Below, in pieces: positions 32,301 through 40,096 of a stretch of 64,000 bases of DNA. Source of the DNA: a virus. The stretch spans positions 124,001-188,000 of the IMG/VR virus record IMGVR_UViG_3300025122_000005; one strand, given 5' to 3'. The translations under genes were made by a program, and so were the position numbers. Position 1 is the stretch's first letter, and each line of letters starts with the position of its first letter. The notes beneath the pieces are model-generated. The model made no database searches. It had not been told where the DNA came from and was given only the letters and a program-made list of their open reading frames with translations.

Positions 32301-33566
32301 ATGCCATATTATAGATTCAAATCAGGAGATTTGCTCTACAATAGGATAAAGACCTTTCCTCAACAAAACTTTGTAATCTTTGATTCAAAGGTTTATATAA
32401 GCGGGTTTAAAAATTCTAAAGCAAAATTCAACAACGTCAATGCAACAACTCAGGGGTACCTAAGTCTTTATGAGCTGAACGTCGATAGAGCCATCGACCA
32501 GTCTGGAGCCCCTCCGGGTAGCGGATCTATCTTTCCTTTTGTGACAAAGGGGGGAGCAAGAACAGCGTTTAGGACGATAAGCACCAGCGAATTTGACAGT
32601 CTAGACCAATATTCTTATGGAGATACTATAAAGGGCAAGTACCCTTTGACATCTAGTATTAAAAGAACATACTTTGCGTCAGTTGGTGCTTCAACTGTTG
32701 ATGTAACTGAGGATATTGGCTCGTTTAAAAAGCTTACCGGTAATAGAAAATATATTACAGCGTTGAAAAACACTTTTGATAAGTATACTCACTTAAGCGA
32801 GCATTATGCTTTCAACACTTCGTCTACAAACTTAAAGGGCGTCAATTGGGATAAGGGAACCCAGGAAATGTCCCTTATTGAGATTCCATCTATTTTTTAT
32901 GGATCCTCGATAAAGAAGGGGTCGGTAGCTCTTAAATTCTACGTAACGGGAACATTGGCCGCCGAACTAAGAGACACGAAAAGAAATGGAGAACTTATAC
33001 AGGTATCGGGAACGTATAACGCCTCGACTGATGATGGTAAGGTGGCAGGAGTTGTGTTATATAACGAAGGGTTTTTGGCACTAACTGGGTCCTGGGACAT
33101 CAACGATGCTTTCACGGACAAATATATAGGCAGCGATTCTTATACCCCAAAATGGAAATACTTTGGAGTTGGAACAAATGATGGCACTGCCGCAGGAGTT
33201 TTGACCGGGTCAACTTTTGTAATCGATTTCGAAGGAGTGAATTACGTTCCAACAATAACAATGTTAACACACGCGCCAAAAGGGGTTCTAAACAATTCTT
33301 CTAACCCAACATACATTAAAAAAGGACAGCATACTAATCCCTCTACTTCAAGTGTTCACTTCGAAGAATACGATAAGGTGGAAATAAAAAATCTAGAACA
33401 TACTCCGTATTCAGATCCAACCGGATCATTTAAAAAGCAAACATATATATCGAAGATCGGAATATATGATGAAAATAGAAATCTTATCGCTATAGCAAAA
33501 TTAGCGAACCCCGTCAGAAAGACTGAGGACCGAGAATATACTTTTAAAATAAAGCTAGATTTTTAA
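32301..33566 (+). CDS. Virion structural protein, second of a C-terminally related pair
   Basis: The 421-residue product ends with SSNPTYI, then YISKIGIYDENRNLIAIAKLA, P-V-RK and FKIKLDF, matching the C-terminus of the gene just upstream. The N-terminal portion (MPYYRFKSGDLLYNRIK) is different. The ATG lies six bases after the upstream stop with only a weak Shine-Dalgarno sequence, so expression is probably coupled to the neighbour. Tail or baseplate role is inferred from the operon. It is the last structural gene before the nucleic-acid block. Confidence 0.6.
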   Translation: MPYYRFKSGDLLYNRIKTFPQQNFVIFDSKVYISGFKNSKAKFNNVNATTQGYLSLYELNVDRAIDQSGAPPGSGSIFPFVTKGGARTAFRTISTSEFDSLDQYSYGDTIKGKYPLTSSIKRTYFASVGASTVDVTEDIGSFKKLTGNRKYITALKNTFDKYTHLSEHYAFNTSSTNLKGVNWDKGTQEMSLIEIPSIFYGSSIKKGSVALKFYVTGTLAAELRDTKRNGELIQVSGTYNASTDDGKVAGVVLYNEGFLALTGSWDINDAFTDKYIGSDSYTPKWKYFGVGTNDGTAAGVLTGSTFVIDFEGVNYVPTITMLTHAPKGVLNNSSNPTYIKKGQHTNPSTSSVHFEEYDKVEIKNLEHTPYSDPTGSFKKQTYISKIGIYDENRNLIAIAKLANPVRKTEDREYTFKIKLDF

Positions 33567-33567
33567 A

Positions 33568-34179
33568 ATGTCCGCCAAGCATCGGCAAGAGTTCGAATTG
33601 CTAATATTGCAGGCCAGATATCTCAGAGCACAATTAGAAGTAGACAAAAAAACCTATGAAGAGTCCCAAAAATCTTTTTCTGAATCTTTTAATCAACGAG
33701 TGAAAGAGATATTAACAAAGGAACAGAGAGAGAGTTTAGAAAAAGTATCAAAGAAGAAGGAAATTAAAAAAGAAAAAGTACCCAATGATAAAATTAAGCA
33801 AGAAAGAAAGGTACATCATCCGGAAAGTATAAAGAAGATCTATAAGGGAATAGCGAGAAGATCACACCCCGACAAGCTTGTAAACATTCCAGAAGTGGAA
33901 GCAAATATCAAAAAACAATTATTTAGAGAAGCACAGAGTGCAATGGAGAAACAGGACTTTTTGAATTTATTTGATATTGCAAGAGTCTTGGATGTTGAAC
34001 TACCAGAACCAGAAGAAGGTCAAATCGACACGCTCGAAAAGAACATAAAAGACATAAAAAATGAAATAAAACAAATAAAAGAGACATCAGCTTGGCATTG
34101 GTATCACTCTTTGGATGAAAAAAAGGATGAAATTATGGTAAGATATATACAGCATGTATATGAAAGTCACATAAAATGA
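33568..34179 (+). CDS. J-domain (DnaJ-like) coiled-coil protein
   Basis: Residues 86-140 of 203 read as the second half of a J domain: helix II (SIKKIYKGIARRS), the invariant HPD tripeptide at residues 100-102, then a helix ending FREAQSAMEKQDFLNLFDIARVL. J domains recruit and stimulate the Hsp70 DnaK. The flanking regions are long charged helices, with KE-rich coiled coil at residues 25-80 and again after residue 150. No Gly/Phe or zinc-finger region of full DnaJ is present. It starts one base after the preceding stop and overlaps the RuvC-like gene (ATGA). It likely couples host DnaK to virion assembly or DNA metabolism; which one is not shown. Confidence 0.7.
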   Translation: MSAKHRQEFELLILQARYLRAQLEVDKKTYEESQKSFSESFNQRVKEILTKEQRESLEKVSKKKEIKKEKVPNDKIKQERKVHHPESIKKIYKGIARRSHPDKLVNIPEVEANIKKQLFREAQSAMEKQDFLNLFDIARVLDVELPEPEEGQIDTLEKNIKDIKNEIKQIKETSAWHWYHSLDEKKDEIMVRYIQHVYESHIK

Positions 34180-34715
34180 TATTAGGATTAGATGTTTCTA
34201 CGAGTATAACGGGGGCGACCCTTCTAGACGAAAATGGCGAGATAGTTTTTTGTGAGGCTTGGGATATGAGGGACAAGAAGCGTTTTAAGGATTTGTTTGA
34301 TAAGGCGAGCGGTATCCGTTTGTGGCTCTTGGAGATAGCACTCAGACATAAAGTGAAAAAGATATACATAGAAGAACCGTTCATGTTTTTTAACTCTGGT
34401 GGGTCTTCCGCTAAAACAATGTCAACTTTGCAGACATTCAACGGGATGGTTTCTTGGGCAGCGTTTAGAATGCTAGGTGTGAAGCCAGAATATTTCAAGG
34501 CAACAGCTGCAAGGAAAATATGTGGCATTAAGGTTTCTCGCGGAGAGAAGGCAAAAGAAAAAGTATTGAAGTTTATCCTTGACAACATACCTGATTTTGA
34601 GGTAGAATATACTAAGTTTAATAATCCAAAGCCCGGTGTTTATGACCGAGCAGATAGTTGGGTTATCGCAAAATCGGGACTAATCACGTGGAAAGAGAAA
34701 AACTCGGAATCTTAA
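34176..34715 (+). CDS. RuvC-like Holliday junction resolvase/nuclease
   Basis: The 179-residue product has the RuvC/RNase H-like layout. Strand 1 carries GLDVSTSITG (Asp6), the end of strand 4 gives IYIEEPF (Glu66/Glu67), and the last helix has YDRADSWVIA (Asp157/Asp160). These acidic residues would bind two metal ions for cutting branched DNA. Length matches RuvC (about 170 residues). T4 uses a different fold (endonuclease VII) for this task, so this may substitute for it in clearing branches before packaging. Start overlaps the preceding stop (ATGA). The downstream primase overlaps its end. Confidence 0.8.
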   Translation: MILGLDVSTSITGATLLDENGEIVFCEAWDMRDKKRFKDLFDKASGIRLWLLEIALRHKVKKIYIEEPFMFFNSGGSSAKTMSTLQTFNGMVSWAAFRMLGVKPEYFKATAARKICGIKVSRGEKAKEKVLKFILDNIPDFEVEYTKFNNPKPGVYDRADSWVIAKSGLITWKEKNSES

Positions 34716-35614
34716 AAGATATCCTTGGCAGGTACTACCAGTCGGGGTCAGAACATCTTTTTAAATGCCCTAAATGCCAACATGAAAAGAGAAAACTTTC
34801 CATTAACTTAGACAAGGGTGTTTTTAAGTGTTGGGTCTGTGATTATTCTGGACTCAAAATAGCAAATCTTGTTAAAAGATATGGAACCCTGTCCAGTCAT
34901 TCGAAGTGGGCTGAGATAGACGGTAGTGTTGATATTTCGTCTTTCGAAGATTTATTCCTTTCACCAGCCGTCCCAGAGAGGGATGAGGTTTCTCTTCCGG
35001 AATCTTTCGTTACTTTAACGGGTCGTGACAAATCATTTAATTCTAGGCACGCGCACTCTTATTTAAGATCTCGTGGCATAACAAGGAAGGACATTTTGAG
35101 ATGGAAGATAGGGTATTGCCCCGACGGAGAATATTCGGGCAGGATCTGCATTCCTTCCTTTGATGAGAGCGGTGATTTAAATTACTTTATAGCCAGGTCA
35201 TACGGGAAGCAATTTCCCAAATATAAGAACCCGCCAGTAAGTCGTGATATCGTATTCAACGACTTGTATGTAGATTGGGATGCTCCTATAGTGTTAGTGG
35301 AGGGTGTCTTTGATGCAATTGTAGCAGACAATGCTGTCCCCATATTGGGCTCGACTCTCAAAGAAGGTTCAGCGTTGTTTGAGAAAATCGTGAGGAATAA
35401 GGCGACGGTATATATGGCTCTAGACCCGGATGCAGCAGAGAAAGAGAAAAGAATAATTAATTCTCTTCTGGAATATGATATAAAGGTACATAAGATAGAC
35501 GTTTCTCCTTATGAAGATGTTGGAAGCATGACAAAAGCAGAATTCGACAGGAGAAAGAAAGAATCTACCATTATTGATTCGATACACTATTTATATCAGT
35601 GTTTAAAGTTTTAG
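34688..35614 (+). CDS. DnaG-type DNA primase (zinc finger plus TOPRIM)
   Basis: From GTG at 34688 the protein is 308 residues. A zinc-binding domain has CPKC (Cys27, Cys30) and CWVC (Cys48, Cys51). A TOPRIM domain follows, with LVEGVFDAI around residue 204 and LDPDA around residue 245, the acidic metal-binding motifs that support RNA primer synthesis. No helicase domain is fused. The frame extends up to a TTG at 34658, but the conserved part begins at EREKLGILKDILG, so I prefer GTG 34688; no strong Shine-Dalgarno decides between them. It overlaps the end of the RuvC-like gene by 28 bases, implying coupling. Confidence 0.85.
   Translation: MEREKLGILKDILGRYYQSGSEHLFKCPKCQHEKRKLSINLDKGVFKCWVCDYSGLKIANLVKRYGTLSSHSKWAEIDGSVDISSFEDLFLSPAVPERDEVSLPESFVTLTGRDKSFNSRHAHSYLRSRGITRKDILRWKIGYCPDGEYSGRICIPSFDESGDLNYFIARSYGKQFPKYKNPPVSRDIVFNDLYVDWDAPIVLVEGVFDAIVADNAVPILGSTLKEGSALFEKIVRNKATVYMALDPDAAEKEKRIINSLLEYDIKVHKIDVSPYEDVGSMTKAEFDRRKKESTIIDSIHYLYQCLKF
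35587..35596 (+). promoter_or_regulatory. Possible CTATTTA element inside the primase 3' end
   Basis: CTATTTATAT lies within the last codons of the primase, 43 bases before the ATG of the next small gene. It matches the element found in intergenic gaps, but being in coding sequence (residues Tyr-Leu-Tyr) it may be chance. Confidence 0.2.
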
Positions 35615-35629
35615 GGAGGCTACTACAAT

Positions 35630-35821
35630 ATGGAAATTACTAAAGGAAAATTAAAGAAAATAATTCGTGAAGAAGTAGAACGAATGACCATCGCGGAAGA
35701 AGCCACCGTCGGAAAAGAAATGGCTGACAATCTTATCCAAGAATTCAAAAACCTACCTTTGAGTGACCAACGAGTTTTCTTATCTAGATTTGTTAAATTT
35801 CTAAATCAAGAAAACATTTGA
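35630..35821 (+). CDS. Small protein (63 aa) with capsid-targeting-like N-terminus
   Basis: The product begins MEITKGKLKKIIREEVERM, a basic amphipathic helix of the form ITKxxLKxIIREE that I associate with small and virion proteins of many T4-like marine phages. The rest is helical and ends KFLNQENI. T4 internal head proteins carry short N-terminal targeting helices that gp21 removes after a Leu/Ile-x-Glu site; IRE and similar tripeptides occur here. GGGAGG precedes the ATG. The stop TGA is embedded in the -35 hexamer of the next promoter. Possible roles are an encapsidated internal protein or a small regulator. Function is not established. Confidence 0.6.
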   Translation: MEITKGKLKKIIREEVERMTIAEEATVGKEMADNLIQEFKNLPLSDQRVFLSRFVKFLNQENI

Positions 35822-35846
35822 CTTCCTTGTCAAAGTATACTATAAT
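35818..35846 (+). promoter_or_regulatory. Near-consensus sigma70 promoter for the gp47-gp46 fusion gene
   Basis: TTGACT (35818-35823) and TATAAT (35841-35846) are separated by exactly 17 bases, five of six and six of six matches to the sigma70 consensus. It ends 26 bases before the ATG of the nuclease-ATPase gene. The -35 box overlaps the stop codon of the preceding gene. This is the only clear sigma70-type promoter I see in the window and suggests early expression independent of the late genes. Confidence 0.75.
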
Positions 35847-35872
35847 ATAAGTTAAGAAGCATTGGAGGTTAC

Positions 35873-38800
35873 ATGCGTTTTGCGCATATTGCGGACACAC
35901 ACATCAGGAATCTGAAATATCATTTTGAATATCGAGAAATTTTTAAGCAACTTTATTCTTCCCTAAAGGAAGAAAACGTCGATTATATTATTCATTGCGG
36001 CGATATCGCTCATACGAAGACACAAATATCACCAGAATTTGTTGATCTGTGCCGTGATTTCTTTGAGAATTTAAGCAATATTGCTCCGACTTATATAATT
36101 TTAGGGAATCATGACGGCAATTTACGTAATAGTAGTAGGCAAGATGCTTTAACTCCGATTGTTAAAGCATTAAAATCTCCCAATCTTCACCTAATTAAGA
36201 ATGCCAGAGAAGTTGTTTTGGATGAGAATTTTTGTTTAAATATTCTTTCTGTTTTTGATGAGGAAAATTGGATAAAACCGACGAATACTGAAATGATTAA
36301 TATTGCTCTTTATCATGGGGCGATAGATAAGTCTAAGACTGACTTAGACTGGACATTGGGGGGTGATCATGATATTGGGATCTTTGATAATTTTGATTTC
36401 GCTTTGCTTGGCGATATCCACAAGACGCAGAATCTAGACAAGGAGGGTCGTGTATGGTATGCTGGATCAACAGTCCAGCAGAACTTTGGAGAATCACTAG
36501 ATAAGGGATATTTACTTTGGGACATCGAAGATAAAGAAACGTTTACTACACGTCATATTGCATTTGATAATCCAAAGCCGTTCATTACCATTCCTCTTAC
36601 CAAGAAGGGCAATTTGCCTAGAAAGATAAGCGTTCCGTCTGGAGCACGTTTAAGAATCGTTTCTGATAATAATGTTTCTTTGGATAAGATGAGAAAAGCG
36701 GTAGAAATCATTAAGTACAGACACAATCCAGAATCTGTGACCTATCTTAACCGCGCCGCTGGGCAAAAGATATCTTTAGAATCTGCTTCGGGATTTGCGA
36801 AGAAGGACCTGAGAGACATAAAGACACAAGAGGACTTAATAAAGGATTATCTTAAAGATTTTCAAGTTTCAGAAGAAGTGTTAAACAGGGTGCTGGACTT
36901 AAACTCAAAGTATAATAAAGATATTGAACGCCAAGAAGACACTTATCGCAATATAAGCTGGAGTTTAAAGTCGCTTGAATGGGATCATCTCTTTAATTAC
37001 GGCGAAGGTAACAGGATAGATTTTTCGAAATTAGAGGGTATTGTTGGGATTTTTGGAAAAAACTTTTCAGGCAAGTCGTCAATTGTTGATTCTCTCTTGT
37101 ACGCTCTTTACAATTCTTCTTCGAAGTCTGTTCGTAAAAATCTTAACATTATTAACCAAAATAAGGACAAGTGCTTATCACGCGCCACTCTAGAGATTGA
37201 TAACACGATTTATTCTGCTGAAAGAACATCTGAGAAGTATATTAAAAAACTTAAGGGCGAAGAAACCTTGGAAGCTAAAACAAATTTAGAATTTAGTTCT
37301 GTGGATTTGCTGGGAAACGTAACAAGCTTGAACGGCACATCCCGCCAGGATACCGACAAGAATGTTAGAAAATATTTTGGGTCAATTGATGATTTTTTGC
37401 TGACATCTATGTCAAGCCAACTGGACTCTCTTGCGTTTATAAACGAGGGGTCTACAAAAAGAAAAGAAATTTTAGCGAAGTTCCTTGACTTGGAGATATT
37501 TGAAAAGAAATTTAAGATGGCAAAAGAGGATAGCTCTCTGACTAAAGGTGCTCTTAAAAAGCTAGAAGATATAGATTATGAATCTTTGATAGAGGAAGTA
37601 AAGAATAAGATTATCAAAAGTGAACTAGCGATTGTTAGGAATAAGGCAATTTGCGAGACCCTCCAAGAAGACACCGCAGATATGGGGGAAGAAATAAAGT
37701 CTTTGCAGGAAAAGATAGATTCTGTACCGGCGGAAATAATTGATATTGTTTCTTTGAAGGAGAAAATAAGAAATAAAAAAAGTAATATTAAAAGTATTTC
37801 AAATAACCAAAATATTAAGGAGGAAAAGCTAAAGGATGATCAATCACTTTATTTAAAAATGGAAGATTTTTTGAAGGACTTTGATATTGCTGAATGTTTG
37901 GAGCAAAAGGACCTTTACGAAGAAAAGGAAGAGCAGCTCTCTAATTTTCTTTCGGAGATGAAGCGGAAGTCGGAAAAGCTGAACACATATCACGACAAAG
38001 AGAGACTCTTACAGGAGGTTCCATGTGGTTCTGAGTACTCTCATTGTAAGTTTATAAAGGATGCTTACAAGGCGATTGATTTAATACAGATTTCGCAAAG
38101 AAGCATAAAGGATACTTCTATTAGCATTAATAACACAGGCGCAGAGATAAGAAAGATTGATTATAAGAAGATAGAAGAGCATATTGACAAATACAATCAG
38201 CTTTTAGACAAGAAAAACATTACTGCGAATAGAATGGCAGATTTGCAAGTCGAAATGGCCAAAGGCAAAACTGCCCTAATCCAGGCAAATGTTTTTTTGA
38301 AAGATCTTTTGGAAAAGGAAAAAGATTACGAAGACAATCGCGAGGTGATTGAAAATTTAGAAATTCTAATAAAAAAGAGAAACGAAATTAAAAGGTCCCT
38401 CTCCAAAAAGGAGAAGGAATATAAAGAATGTTATGAGGATACCTTGTCTTTTCACAAATCTCACGGCTCTCTAGAGGAAAGATTAAAACTATTAGGCGAA
38501 CAACAGGCGGAATACAAAACGTTAGCAACAGACTTTGCAGCTTATGATCTTCTTATGACTTGTTCTCATGCAAACGGTATTTCGTATGATATTATTAAGG
38601 AGCGGCTACCCATCATAAATCAGGAGATCGCTAAAATATTAACTAATATTGTTGAGTTTGAGATTTTTATTCAAAACGATGATAAAAAGTTGGATATCTT
38701 CATAAAGCATCCAAAACACGACCCGCGACCATTAGAAATGGGCTCCGGAGCTGAAAAGACGATTGCTTCAATGGCTATTCGTTTAGCTTTCTTAACTGTG

Positions 38801-39013
38801 TCGAGTTTACCAAAATCGGACCTATTTATATTAGACGAACCTGGTACTGCTTTGGATGAAGAGAACATGGAAGGATTTGTCAGGATTCTAGATATGGTTA
38901 AGGGGTATTTTAAAACTGTGCTTCTCATTTCCCATCTGGATACCCTCAAAGACTGTGTGGACATGCAAATAAGTATCGAGAGAAAATCTGGTTTTGCTCA
39001 TGTCAACGTATAG
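35873..39013 (+). CDS. Fused recombination endonuclease: gp47-like nuclease joined to gp46-like ATPase (SbcD-SbcC / Mre11-Rad50 type)
   Basis: The single 1,046-residue chain holds both subunits normally made separately. Residues 1-330 carry metallophosphoesterase motifs: ADTH (8-10), GDIAH (Asp44), LGNHD (His80), a YHG motif near 147 and LGDIHKT near 180. A linker with a helical capture region follows. The ATPase starts around 380, with Walker A GKNFSGKSS around 395. Long coiled coils flank an apex at about 717 with Cys-x6-Cys (PCGSEYSHCKF) instead of the classical CxxC zinc hook. Signature GSGAEKTIASM (about 957), Walker B LFILDEPG (about 984) and an H-loop ISHLD close the domain. Expected role: processing of double-strand ends for recombination-dependent replication. 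Confidence 0.9.
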   Translation: MRFAHIADTHIRNLKYHFEYREIFKQLYSSLKEENVDYIIHCGDIAHTKTQISPEFVDLCRDFFENLSNIAPTYIILGNHDGNLRNSSRQDALTPIVKALKSPNLHLIKNAREVVLDENFCLNILSVFDEENWIKPTNTEMINIALYHGAIDKSKTDLDWTLGGDHDIGIFDNFDFALLGDIHKTQNLDKEGRVWYAGSTVQQNFGESLDKGYLLWDIEDKETFTTRHIAFDNPKPFITIPLTKKGNLPRKISVPSGARLRIVSDNNVSLDKMRKAVEIIKYRHNPESVTYLNRAAGQKISLESASGFAKKDLRDIKTQEDLIKDYLKDFQVSEEVLNRVLDLNSKYNKDIERQEDTYRNISWSLKSLEWDHLFNYGEGNRIDFSKLEGIVGIFGKNFSGKSSIVDSLLYALYNSSSKSVRKNLNIINQNKDKCLSRATLEIDNTIYSAERTSEKYIKKLKGEETLEAKTNLEFSSVDLLGNVTSLNGTSRQDTDKNVRKYFGSIDDFLLTSMSSQLDSLAFINEGSTKRKEILAKFLDLEIFEKKFKMAKEDSSLTKGALKKLEDIDYESLIEEVKNKIIKSELAIVRNKAICETLQEDTADMGEEIKSLQEKIDSVPAEIIDIVSLKEKIRNKKSNIKSISNNQNIKEEKLKDDQSLYLKMEDFLKDFDIAECLEQKDLYEEKEEQLSNFLSEMKRKSEKLNTYHDKERLLQEVPCGSEYSHCKFIKDAYKAIDLIQISQRSIKDTSISINNTGAEIRKIDYKKIEEHIDKYNQLLDKKNITANRMADLQVEMAKGKTALIQANVFLKDLLEKEKDYEDNREVIENLEILIKKRNEIKRSLSKKEKEYKECYEDTLSFHKSHGSLEERLKLLGEQQAEYKTLATDFAAYDLLMTCSHANGISYDIIKERLPIINQEIAKILTNIVEFEIFIQNDDKKLDIFIKHPKHDPRPLEMGSGAEKTIASMAIRLAFLTVSSLPKSDLFILDEPGTALDEENMEGFVRILDMVKGYFKTVLLISHLDTLKDCVDMQISIERKSGFAHVNV

Positions 39014-39022
39014 GAGGGTATC

Positions 39023-39244
39023 ATGGTGACACAGATAAAGGCTTTCGCGGATAAATATACAGAAAAATTTATATCTAGAAAATTTCTTGCTTGGGTAACG
39101 GCAACAGTATTGTGTGCTTATGGTGTGGTTACTAGTGATAACTGGACAGCGATCACTCTAGCATACATAGGGACTCAAGCTTTGGTAGATATGGCCGTTC
39201 AGTGGAAACATGGACCTGGTGGTGACAATGGCAGCGTTATTTAA
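39023..39244 (+). CDS. Holin-like small membrane protein
   Basis: The 73-residue product has two predicted membrane segments (about residues 21-37, LAWVTATVLCAYGVV, and 43-58, AITLAYIGTQALVDMA), a charged N-terminus and a short polar tail ending near GPGGDNG. Size and two-segment layout suit a class II holin that would permeabilise the inner membrane at lysis. It is preceded by AGGAGGG, and its end overlaps the start of a spanin-like gene. No endolysin is adjacent. Call rests on topology and context, so another small membrane protein is possible. Confidence 0.5.
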   Translation: MVTQIKAFADKYTEKFISRKFLAWVTATVLCAYGVVTSDNWTAITLAYIGTQALVDMAVQWKHGPGGDNGSVI

Positions 39245-39623
39245 ACTAAAAAAGGTTTGGGTGTGGTTAAAAACCTATTGGGTTGTTCCCCTCTTGGTCG
39301 CTTGGTCTATATTGGTTTGGGTACTCGCAAGAAAGGATTTCAATGCTGCGAAAGAGGTTATGGAGGCTAGATCGAAGTCTTATGAGGACCAAATCTCGGC
39401 GATTAAAGATGCCCATAACAAGGAAATTATTAAGAGAGACGACCTCATCAGCGAATACAACGAGACAATCTCTAAAATTGAAAAGGAATTTGCAAAGAGG
39501 GAAAAGACCCTTAAGAAAGATCACGAAAGGGTGGTGAGAGAAATGATTGTAAAGTCTAAAAGTAACCCGGAAGTGATTAAAGAAATGATTGAAAAGGAGT
39601 TCGGTTTTGAAAATATTGAATAA
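39228..39623 (+). CDS. Inner-membrane coiled-coil protein, i-spanin-like
   Basis: From ATG 39228 (131 residues), a short basic N-terminus leads into one membrane segment (about residues 17-33, WVVPLLVAWSILVWVLA). A long periplasmic-type charged coiled coil rich in Lys, Glu and Asp follows. That is the topology of an i-spanin, which with an outer-membrane partner fuses the two membranes at the end of lysis. The longer frame starting at 39210 (GTG-type) is less likely because the internal ATG fits the overlap with the holin-like gene. It overlaps the next gene, as spanin pairs often do. Confidence 0.55.
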   Translation: MAALFKLKKVWVWLKTYWVVPLLVAWSILVWVLARKDFNAAKEVMEARSKSYEDQISAIKDAHNKEIIKRDDLISEYNETISKIEKEFAKREKTLKKDHERVVREMIVKSKSNPEVIKEMIEKEFGFENIE

Positions 39624-40095
39624 GATAATAGTATGTCTTCTAATCTCTGCTCTGGTGTTTCCTGTGTGTGCCCAGCCGGTCGAAGGCGTAGTGGGCAGTT
39701 ACATCTACATCCCGCCCGGGGGGAAGCTTCCAGTAAACTTTCCAGATGCCGACTCGGGTGCTTGGTGTTACGACGACGAAGCAAATATGGTCTTGTTGAC
39801 TGCTGCTTCTAGGGCGAAGGCTAGGTGCGAGTTGGTGTCAGAATTAAAAATCACACAGGAAAAAGCAAAATTTAATTTAAAGATAGAGCTTTTGAAAGCT
39901 CATATAATATCATTGAAAGAATCTCACGAGCAAGTTTTGTTTGCTTTAAAAGAAGAAAATCTTAAGCTTGGCAAAATCGCAATGGACAGACCGACCAACA
40001 AGGGAATGTGGTATGCTGCGGGAGGTTTCGTTACCGGAGTTGCCATCACTATAGTTATTAGTTGGGTTGCAATAGATTTAAAAGCGAGTTTCTAA
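39607..40095 (+). CDS. Exported protein with signal peptide and C-terminal membrane segment, possible spanin partner
   Basis: I choose TTG 39607 because AAGGAG lies about 8 bases upstream. The chain of 162 residues begins with a signal peptide (KILNKIIVCLLISALVFPVCAQ), with a likely cleavage after VCA. A proline/glycine-rich segment (SYIYIPPGGKLPVNFP), a helical coiled-coil region and a C-terminal membrane segment (GGFVTGVAITIVISWVAI) follow. A Cys sits near the cleavage site, but the preceding residues (FPV) do not make a good lipobox. Topology resembles a one-protein (u-)spanin if the Cys is lipidated. Start overlaps the i-spanin-like gene by 17 bases. Function is inferred. Confidence 0.5.
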   Translation: MKILNKIIVCLLISALVFPVCAQPVEGVVGSYIYIPPGGKLPVNFPDADSGAWCYDDEANMVLLTAASRAKARCELVSELKITQEKAKFNLKIELLKAHIISLKESHEQVLFALKEENLKLGKIAMDRPTNKGMWYAAGGFVTGVAITIVISWVAIDLKASF

Positions 40096-40096
40096 A

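Noticed and set aside
34658-34687. Longer primase start at TTG 34658
   Set aside because: The extra residues come from the reading overlap with the RuvC-like gene and do not look conserved. The conserved part starts at GTG 34688.
35873-39013. Two separate genes (gp47 and gp46) joined by a sequencing error
   Set aside because: The frame is continuous with a plausible linker around residues 320-380 and no duplicated or missing domain. I cannot exclude a missed stop without reads, but nothing suggests it.
39607-39690. Confident outer-membrane lipoprotein (o-spanin) call
   Set aside because: Residues before the Cys (F-P-V) do not match a lipobox, and a C-terminal membrane segment is present, so only a tentative spanin-partner call is made.
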